Shown here piece by piece: positions 17,255 to 24,368 of a stretch of DNA of 24,368 bases. Numbering within the stretch: position 1 is the first letter of the stretch; each line of letters starts with the position of its first letter. The translations under genes and the position numbers were made by a program. Source of the DNA: Haplomitrium mnioides (Eukaryota; Marchantiophyta; Haplomitriopsida; Calobryales); the NCBI GenBank assembly GCA_049999725.1, contig JBNGIS010020322.1, positions 1-24,368 of the forward strand, in the 5' to 3' direction. The notes below the pieces were generated by a model. The model had not been told where the DNA came from. It did no database searches and worked only from the letters and a program-made list of their open reading frames with translations.

Positions 17255-18230
17255 ATGATTTGAAAAAATGGGTAAAATCAACCACGCAAGAGTTAAAGAC
17301 TAACTCAAATATGGTTTCAAATTTGTCTGGTCTCATTAAAACCCTTCTTTTTGTCCAAGTGAAAGAGTATCACAATCTTGCACAAATAGGAACTATTAAA
17401 AATTTTAAATCCTAGCTATGTAATATAAAAAATGGTAGTAATAAATATATGGCTAAAGTGGTATTTAACTTTATCTTAATAGAACTTGATAAAAGAACTT
17501 AGTGTTCAACTAAGTTAGGAATTTGTATCTAATTGATGTATCAAAAAAACTTAGATTAAGCTAGTTTGGAAAAATTAGATTTCATGAAGAAAACGTTTTC
17601 TCGTAACAATAGTGCAAAAAGTGGAATGCACAAACAAGAGTAATATACTACAATTCACGAGTCAAATGTTACTAGAGTAATATATTGTGATTCTATGAGT
17701 TGAATTCCATTAGAGTAATATATTATGAAATCATAGACTAAAACAAGAAGATTATGCATAGAAGGACGAGGGAGAAATGGGTCGATTGTGCTCGTCTAAA
17801 AATCAGTTTAAGCAAATAGTGTTTTGAAAAATAGCTCTCAAAATATTTTTTCTGCATGCGTGCACTATAACTCTCATAGTGGCTTAAAATTGAGCATCGT
17901 ACAGTTTGCACTACGAGGTAAAAAGAGAAGGTGATTGAGATGAAGTTGCTAAATAAGTATTATGTATGTAAAGTTGTTGGTGTCTTTGTGATATTGCTCG
18001 TCGTTGTAAATAGTTGAAAATTTATGATCATATGTGTTTTCATACAAGTCCAAATCTGTAAGCAGTTTATTGATTCGATGCAAGAAATATAAATAAAATA
18101 AAGAATGTTGTAGATGGTTGATATCATTGTTGGATCATATTCAACTGAGCATTTCAAGTCGAGGACTCTGCATCTATAAACATATATTGGCATACTGTGA
18201 TGAAAAGAAAGATAAGTAATGAGTATGTGA
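17255..18230 (-). other. Copia-2 non-coding region between RNase H and 3' LTR
   Basis: About 1 kb, AT-rich, without genes. The plus strand contains 'cattaaaacccttctttttgtccaagtg', which I recall as a common block next to the 3' LTR of some plant Copia lineages. Several short near-repeats of 'agagtaatatattgtga' occur at 17640-17730. Confidence 0.5.
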
Positions 18231-19300
18231 ACCTCAGTTGGATGCTTTGTCTTATTTCAATGAATTTGACAACCTTCTTATACCAATGTCGAATGCATGA
18301 TCTTTGTGCAATGTTGGAGGTAGTGGCTTGGTAAATAGTTGAGCTCTACTTTGGATGGTTGGAATCCATTTAGCTTGTATTTTATCACTATACTGCTTGT
18401 GAGTATAGAATGACTTTGAAGCTATATGCTATATTTTATTACCCTTTATTAAATCTTGTATTATCTTCACATATGGTCAATTATCTTTATAGATGATTGT
18501 AAGATCTATCAATACTAATCTTCTTGTATTTTTATTAATATGATCAATCAGATTTTGAAGCCAAACACATTCCCAATCTGCTTTGTGTAGGGCAATAGTT
18601 TCAGCATGATTTGATAATGTTGTTGTGAGTGGTTGTTTGGTGTTTTCCATGATACCATTGTTGTTCTCTGCAAAAATACATATCCTATTTGGGACTCAAG
18701 TCATCTGGATCACACAAATATTCTGCATCAGCAAACCCTATCATTACATTGCTCATATACTTTGAAAAATATAGGCCTATATATGCAATTCCTTGTATAT
18801 TTTTTAATACCTGGTTGATATTGTTCCAATATCTAATCATTGACTAAGAATTATGCCTTGCCAAGATGCTCACTATAAAGTTGATATCATGTCTTATTTG
18901 ATTAGCCATATACAATAGAACACCTATAGCAAATAGATAGGGTTTTTTTTACCCAAATTCAATTCATTCTCTCGGTATTTTTTAAATGTATCTTTCACTA
19001 GATCGATGGATCTTAAATCTGTTGGACTCATAAGTTGTGAGTGTTGCATATAAATTTGCTTCAAAAAAATTTCTGTATATGTAGTTTGACTTAGAAGAAT
19101 GCCATCATGGAGAAAATCAAGCTGAATTATGAGAGAATAGTTTGGTTGACTAATATCTTTCATCTCAAACATTCCTTTCAACATTTGAGTTATGTTTGTC
19201 GTTAATGTAAAAGTTCCAAATATGTTGATGTTATCTATGTATATTGCAAGTGCAACAAGTTCTTTGCTCACATATTTCAAAATAAACATGGTGCAATATC
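18231..19300 (-). pseudogene. Copia-2 RT end and RNase H
   Basis: Minus-strand frame 19289-18924: LVALAIYIDNINIFGTF, FEMKDISQPNYSL, DGILLSQTTYTEIFLKQIYM. Then MIGFADAEYLCDPDDL, HAEIIALHKADWECVWLQ-like residues, IYKDNWPYVKII, IASKSFYTH, IQSRAQLFTKPLP and HDHAFDIGIR-like residues, spread over frames. Known: RT fingers/palm, then RNase H with its A-LHEA-E-WL, EDN and ADLFTKPLP blocks. The catalytic site reads YIDN (19230-19241) in place of YVDD. Stops and shifts occur every few dozen codons. This is the oldest Copia of the window. Confidence 0.8.
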
Positions 19301-20400
19301 TTCATTAATGAAGTTTAAGCCAAATATCTCTGCCTTAAATTTGTTGTACTAGATTCTTCTTTTCTATTTGATATTGTATATAAAGTATAGCACTTGTATT
19401 GCAAAGGCATTTGTTTGCTTCTTCTTTTTTGCATTCAAATATACATTTAGATTAGTGTTCTTTAGTGTGTGTAGCACACAAATGAGTTTTTGTTTCTTTT
19501 TAGCAAGAGGACTTCCATTTTTATTTTTCTATTTTGAGTGCTCAGTAAGAGTCTCACTAGAGAATTAATCAAATATAGGTTGATTAGGTGTGTATAGCAC
19601 ACCATTTGTATATGCAATAGTAGGTCGTCCATTATTATTAAGCCTTTTTCTAGTGCTCAGTAGGAGCTCCATTGGATAATCCATCAGTTGTAGGTTGATT
19701 GGTATGTATGGCAAGTCGTCTATTTGTTGGACAGTAGATTTTCTCTTTTTTGTATCGATCATTTGTTGAATCTCAGATAGTACTTATAGGTCTAATTTGT
19801 TGGATCTTTCTCCATGAATGTAAAGCGTTACTTTCTTGAGTAATTCAAATGGTGCCTTCATATAAATTTAAGTATCCAGAATACCATGTAGGTAAGTCAT
19901 CACTACATCTATTAAATGCATGACTAATTTATAGATCATTACAAAGGAAATCATGCATCTATATTTTATAGCATCTATAATTGGTGAGTGTGTGAAGTCA
20001 TAATCTCTACCATATATTTGGTATAACATTTGGCAATTAGTCAAGCTTTATATTGTATAACTTCACTTTTCAAAGATAAATTATTGCCTATATAGTTTGT
20101 GTCTTGTAAGACTAATATTAGAGAACTGAAAACATGTCTATTAATAAGTGAATCTAATTTTGAATTAATTGCATCCTCCACAGTAGCCAATCCACTCTAT
20201 TTTGTAAATTGAGAACTAGGAAGTGGTCTCATATATTATTAGTAATTTCTTGTGATATCTAGAATATGAATTGGTTGTCAATTTTAGCATTTTCTCTACT
20301 AGACCATACTTTCTTTGTGTGCATGTAGTGTATAGAGATTTCATTTTTATCTGTAGCAGACATAGCTTTACGTTCAGTAGTGACATGTTTGCATTTGGTT
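19301..20400 (-). pseudogene. Copia-2 RT N-terminal half, heavily decayed
   Basis: Fragments of the minus strand still align with Copia RT: EDAINSKLDSLINRHVF, SEVIQYKA.LIAKC (for the VRYKARLVAQG block) and, close to 19300, KILHHVYFE. Between them are stops, insertions and the repeat at 19467-19735. The identification rests on position between two better preserved blocks of the same element. Confidence 0.55.
19467..19735. repeat. diverged tandem duplication, about 117 bp
   Basis: GTGTGTAGCACACA / GTGTGTATAGCACACC start two units (about 19467 and 19588). 'gtgctcagtaagag' and 'gtgctcagtaggag' recur at about 19540 and 19657, and 'taggttgatt' at 19577 and 19691. A third start is seen at about 19703. 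It lies in the Copia-2 RT region and disrupts it. Confidence 0.55.
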
Positions 20401-20793
20401 TGGATATGTGTTTAGAATTTTTCTTTGTCTTAGACGAGTATCCTTAGAACGTGGAGGTCTTCCCCTTTTGGTTTTTTGTAGGGAGGTCTGATGCTATTGC
20501 TTTAGTTAGCTTTACTCTAGCTGAAACATTCACAACCTTAATGTGTAAACATGTGATCGTATGAGCATCATTAAATACATCATATAATTTGTCTAAGATT
20601 TGGTTCAAGTGTAAGACACGTTGAACCTCCTCACTTGTTTGTCAAGTATGTGGGTCATTTAAAATGTGGGCTTTGCTTGCCACAATAACTTAGATACACT
20701 CGTCGTATTCTCATTCTTTACAGATCTCAAGTTTATATATATCTATTCTCATAGAAATGGAAATTTTGAAATCTTTTATTATAGACATCCTTT
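20401..20793 (-). pseudogene. Copia-2 integrase-RT linker with KRGRP motif
   Basis: Minus strand: SEEVQRVLHLNQILDKLYD, VFNDAHTITCLHIKVVNV, SARVKLTKAIASDLP, then TKRGRPPRSKDTR. Known: a lineage of plant Copia elements has a linker of the pattern LP..F.D...VTKSHIPA.N.PARI followed by (K/R)RGRP.GSKD. The integrase itself should follow to the right, but the Gypsy LTR starts there. Confidence 0.7.
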
Positions 20794-21392
20794 TTTGTAG
20801 GTTCTAGAATTCTTATTATAAATAGGTTGTCAAATCCTATTGTACCTTACACACACATATTGCACAAACAAGTTTGCACAAGTACAACATATACAAGTTA
20901 GCACAAGAGCAACACACAAGAAACTTCCAAAACTCACAAGGCAAGAGATTCCTAACAAGGCGTTTTCCATTCTCTACATACTAAATAGAAAAAAATTTGC
21001 TTACATAAGTTATCAAACCCCATTGGTTCCTTTCTATCCTCTTTTTATTGGACCACCTTTTACTTTTATTCTTCTTCTGCCACGTGTTTTTATCTTAGAA
21101 CCTTCTATTTCTCTTTAGTTCTCCTTCAGCCTTGTGTTCTTATCTTAGAACTTTCTACTTGCTTTAATCTCTTGCTTTCTACTTGTTATTTCTCCTCTTC
21201 TAAAATAGTGCTTCTAGATTTTCTCTTTCACTTTAATTCATTGACTTTTTGTCTTCTTGCGACATGTCATTCTCTTTATAATAACCCTTGTTTTTCTATG
21301 CTCAAATTGAGTACTAGCTTTCTAGACATAATTAACTCTATACCTTACTTCATTTTTTTCTCTACTGATTGCTAAAATTAGCATCTATTACA
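20794..21392 (-). repeat. Gypsy-1 3' LTR (left end uncertain)
   Basis: The right end is firm: CTATTACA at 21392 is followed by a polypurine tract, so on the minus strand the LTR begins TGTAATAGATGC. A minus-strand TATAAAG stands at 21274-21280. The left end is a guess: TGTAGG near 20795 borders recognisable Copia-2. A plus-strand TATAAATAG at about 20817 is unexplained. A loose direct repeat (TTATCTTAGAACxTTCTA) lies at 21090 and 21140. Confidence 0.5.
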
Positions 21393-21409
21393 ATCCTCCC
21401 CTCTTTTAA
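21393..21409 (-). other. polypurine tract of Gypsy-1
   Basis: Minus strand TTAAAAGAGGGGAGGAT immediately before the LTR start TGTAATAG. It is the second-strand primer site and fixes the LTR boundary. Confidence 0.75.
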
Positions 21410-21410
21410 G

Positions 21411-21560
21411 TAGCAACTTCTTTGTTGCAAGGATAAGAGCTCTCCAAAGAGTGAGCTAGAATAGATGCATTGGCCGAATTCTCCAAGGGTTCCCAAGTGG
21501 CTTTGTAAATCGGGTCTTTCCAACAAACCAAATATTTAACAATCTCACAATGGCCCTAAT
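21411..21560 (-). pseudogene. Gypsy-1 chromodomain
   Basis: The minus strand reads IVKYLVCWKDPIYKATWEP followed by LENSANASILAHSLES. Known: YLV.WKG....ATWEP is the chromodomain core of chromoviruses (plant Ty3/Gypsy), fused to the integrase C-terminus and thought to steer integration to chromatin marks. It follows the integrase tail with a stop at the joint (near 21556) and ends just before the polypurine tract. Two of the three usual aromatic positions (Y and W) are visible. Confidence 0.8.
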
Positions 21561-22700
21561 GACAAGTATGTTTCTTCAAGAGTTGTTTAACATCAAACTC
21601 TTCATGACCATCAATAAGTTCAAGTGGTAAAGAGGGTTCATGTGCACATATAAAGGAGGTAAAACAAGGTACAAAAATTTGTTGTAAAGAGACATGAAAA
21701 TTTGGAAAAATCTTTGTATTAGAAGGTAAGGCCAATTGACAGACCACTTTGTCGATACAAACAAAGATAGAAATGGTCTAATAAATTGAGCACTAAGCCT
21801 ATGATAACAAATCAAAAGAAGATTGAAATTGGAGAGCCAGACTTGGTTATCTAAAGTAAAGGTCATCTCTAATGATGAGCATTGGCATGTTGCTTTTAGC
21901 TATTATGAAAAACTTTGAGTTTTTGCTTGGCACATTAAATGTCGTAGTGTTGATAATGGAGAAAATCATTGGCAGTTGGTCTCTTGGAGGTTGACGGTGA
22001 TGCATGTTGAAGATTAGATATTGTAGTTAGATGCTCACCATACATCAAAAAGAAAGGTGTTGCTAGCGTAAAACTACTGATGGAGTTATTATAAGAGAAC
22101 CTTACAAGAGGCTACTTAACCAATCATGTTCTTCTTATTCTTTCGAAGTATATCTTCAATAGTACGGTTGGTCTATTCAGTTTCACCATCAAATTTAGAG
22201 TGGTAAACAATAAACATGGCTAATTTGGTTTTTAAAAGACTAAATATTGTATCCCAAAATATGCCAGTGAAATAAGTGTTACCATAAAAAATAATTGCTT
22301 TGGATGAGAGTAGATTGCTTCCAAATAAATTTAAGCTAGCGAAGCTGTTGACACTGATTTGGTAGTTGGACAAATATGAATCACTTTGTTAAGTTTGTCC
22401 ACAAAAAAACATTAGCATTGTAGCTCATATGAGTATGTGGTAGCTCACACACAATGTCCACACTCATGTATTCTCATCATGAATTGGATATGGAGATCGA
22501 TTGTAATAAGCCTCCAAATTTAATATTAGTAGGCTTGTTTTGTTGACAAGCCAAATGACTCTAAACATATACCTCCACATCTTGATGCATCTTATGCCAA
22601 TAGTAAACTCCTTGAAGAATGTCCAATGTCTTTTCAATTCCAAATTATCTACCAATTGTGAAATCATGTGCCTTCATACAAAATCTATGAGCGAATCTTG
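21556..22700 (-). pseudogene. Gypsy-1 integrase
   Basis: Minus strand: KMHQDVEVYV, SHLACQQNKPTNIKFGGLL (end of the HHCC zinc finger, about 22590-22510), YMSVDIVCELPHTH (first catalytic Asp), LWTNLTK.FIFVQLP, then worn core and, at 21747-21556, CQLALPSNTKIFPNFHVSL and LELIDGHEEFDVKQLLKK. Known: Gypsy integrase from HHCC through DDE to the GPY-type tail with LP....IHPVFHVS. Frames change about six times and stops are frequent, so it is inactive. Confidence 0.8.
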
Positions 22701-23500
22701 ATAGTATTTGAAACTCATACTATTTTCTAGAATAAAATCAAACCCCTTACAACTTTCACCAACTTCTTTTGTTGTGCAACAATGATCTCTTTATCTTCTT
22801 TCACTGCAGCCAACATTTTTGTCTACCATATATGATGTATTGCGATTTCTAACAAGATGTTGAATTGAGGCACATAGTCAAAGCCTCTGCAGTTCGTCGT
22901 CTTCTTTTCACATAAACCATCTTCATATGAGAGTATTGTTGCCACTCAACCAATCAAACCTACCTTTTGGAGAGCTTTTTTTATGTTTCTAAGTAGATTA
23001 GAGGTTTATGATTAGTCTCGAGAATAAACTCCTTATCTCTTTATAATGCTTCCAATTCTTGGTCAATGACACAATCACTAATTCTTCCCGCTCATTGGTA
23101 TGATAGTTTTTCTATGTATCACTTAGCTTCCTAGAAAATACAGCAGTATGGTGCCAACCGTCCTCCTATTCTTGTTGCAAAACACCATCTATAGCTTATC
23201 CTTATGCATCAACCAAAAGTTTTATTGGTCGTTTATAGTCATACCATTTGAAAATATAGACATGAAGAAGTGATTACTTCAATGCTTGAAATGCCAATTA
23301 TTCAATAGCTCCATATGTCTACATATGATTTTTCTTGAGACAATTGGTCAATAGTTTTATTTATTGTGCGAAATCTTTTACAAATCAACGATAAAACCTA
23401 ATTAGCCCCAAAAATCCCCATAGTTGTGTTTGATCACTATGAGCTTCCTACTTTTAAATAGTCTCCACTTTCTTATTCATGACTTGATCTCATATTGCAC
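22701..23500 (-). pseudogene. Gypsy-1 RNase H
   Basis: Minus-strand blocks between about 23190 and 22960: AIDGVLQQE.EDGWHHTAVF, SRKLSDT.KNYHTNERELV, NWKHY and, after a shift, DHKPLIYLE. Known: Gypsy RNase H reads G(I)GAVL.Q....P..F.S+KL....NY.T..+ELLA...A...W+HYL, then DH.(A/P)L. The match is in order and spacing, with stops. Confidence 0.75.
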
Positions 23501-24130
23501 TCACACGGTGGTCATTAGGGCTTTGAAATTTCTCATTTTGACATCCTAACATATAGTTTGTGGTCTCAAAGTACTTTCAATACTTTACAAAAGTGTTGTT
23601 GATGCTCTAGAAGACTTTTGTTGTAAATAAGAACATCATCCAAAAAGACAATGACAAACCTATCCAAGCAAGATTGAAAAATATCATTCATAAGACTCAT
23701 AAAGGTTGCACAAACACTACCTATTCAAAAAGGCATAACAAGATGTTAAAAATGCCTACATAGACTTTGAAGTGTTGTTATTTTCACATCACTCTTTATA
23801 ATTAAGATTTGTTGTATCCACTTGTCAAATCCAACTTTGTAAAGTAGTTTTTTCCTTGAAGTTGATAAAAAAATCATTGTCCTTTTAATGGTGTACTATA
23901 AGGAGAGATGTTTAGTTGAATAATCTCTTTCTTCAATAATGCAATGATTTGAGATTTTTATTCTTCCAATTCATAAGGAGGCAAATAGTTTGGTCCATTA
24001 CATGGTGGAGTACTCCCTAGAAAAACCTCAATCTTGGGATCAATGCATTTTTAGGTAGGAAACCATAGAGCAAATCATTGGAAAAAACATCATGGAACTC
24101 CTTCAAACCCTATTGAAGTTCATGTAGAGC
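23501..24130 (-). pseudogene. Gypsy-1 reverse transcriptase with internal deletion
   Basis: Minus-strand blocks: GSTPPCNGPNYLPPYELEE, KKEIIQLNISPYSTPL, LQGKNYFTKLDLTSGY, VMPF, ATFMSLMNDIFQSCLDRF and VIVFLDDVLIYNKSLLEH. Known: Gypsy RT; FLDD (23635-23646) is the catalytic box and is intact. Between SPYSTPL and LQGKNYF only about 10 codons remain where the family has about 40, so the KKDG-S-R-C-DYR-LN segment is deleted. Single stops lie within VMPF.IG and near ELEE. Confidence 0.8.
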
Positions 24131-24329
24131 TTTGTGCTTAGAGTTCTTCTTATCAATTTTTGCCTCACGTATTATTGAATTGTCAAGCTAATCTAATAGC
24201 CCTCCTAGTTTAGTTAAGGTTAGCTAGGTATATAGGCCTAATCTAAAGTTGCCCATAAACACTCCTTTCATATTGAATTATAGAGGTCATCGAGCCCTTT
24301 GTGAGTATATAGAGAATTCTTCAACTACC

Positions 24330-24330
<1 letters not shown>
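24131..24330. other. presumed upstream part of Gypsy-1; nothing recognised
   Basis: Protease or linker would be expected here from the Gypsy order. I see no D(S/T)G motif in a usable frame. The stretch is AT-rich with many stops. Confidence 0.35.

Positions 24331-24368
<38 letters not shown>
24331..24368. repeat. (TG)19 microsatellite, cut by window end
   Basis: Thirty-eight uninterrupted bases of alternating T and G to the last base of the window. The true length is unknown, and the window may end here because the assembly did. Confidence 0.97.

Noticed and set aside
1-24368. tRNA, rRNA or other RNA genes
   Set aside because: No cloverleaf or rRNA-like sequence was seen by eye on either strand; only a decayed retroelement primer-binding site at 16342-16354.

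Overview
This is nuclear DNA of a land plant. The evidence is the first six exons of a plastidial isoamylase-1-type debranching enzyme gene, with GT-AG introns and a transit-peptide-like N-terminus. Around it lie decayed Ty1/Copia, Ty3/Gypsy (chromovirus) and LINE elements nested in one another. Two 10-N scaffold gaps (5479-5488, 13782-13791) mark a draft assembly. I cannot name the species, and no bacterial, phage, CRISPR or RNA-gene features were seen.

Left part (1-8901), transposon mosaic. An LTR cut by the window start (1-672) lies in a LINE 3' end (673-1205). Copia-0 (minus strand; 3' LTR 2441-2778, RNase H and RT up to 4920) is split by a solo LTR (2872-3739) with a perfect 5-bp target duplication, CCACC. 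LINE-2 (minus) sits in the Copia-0 RT. Its pieces at 4921-5395, 6368-6835 and 7304-7750 are separated by part of a 530-bp tandem array and by a plus-strand LINE-3 ending in (TATTC)n. A plus-strand Copia-3 RT remnant (7785-8901) carries LINE-4 with a poly(A) tail.

Centre (8902-13100). More copies of the ~530-bp unit (8902-10094) each carry the end of an unidentified host gene on the minus strand. Then comes the isoamylase-1-like gene (minus, 12811 to 10897). Its six exons join without a stop or frameshift into about 396 codons: transit peptide, CBM48 and the start of the GH13 barrel. The catalytic exons are not in the window. Either the gene is a 5' fragment, or intron 6 is longer than 10.9 kb and holds every transposon to its left.

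Right part (13100-24368), AT-rich and older. Copia-1 (minus, two LTRs, gag, integrase, RT) has its 5' LTR set in the LTR remnant of Copia-2 (minus, very decayed). Copia-2 is followed by a Gypsy chromovirus (minus; LTR, polypurine tract, chromodomain, integrase, RNase H, RT). The window ends in a (TG)19 microsatellite.

The only plausible functional host gene is the isoamylase. No new multi-gene system was found. The most interesting items are the exon-boundary break of the isoamylase, the gene-fragment tandem array, and the datable nested insertions.
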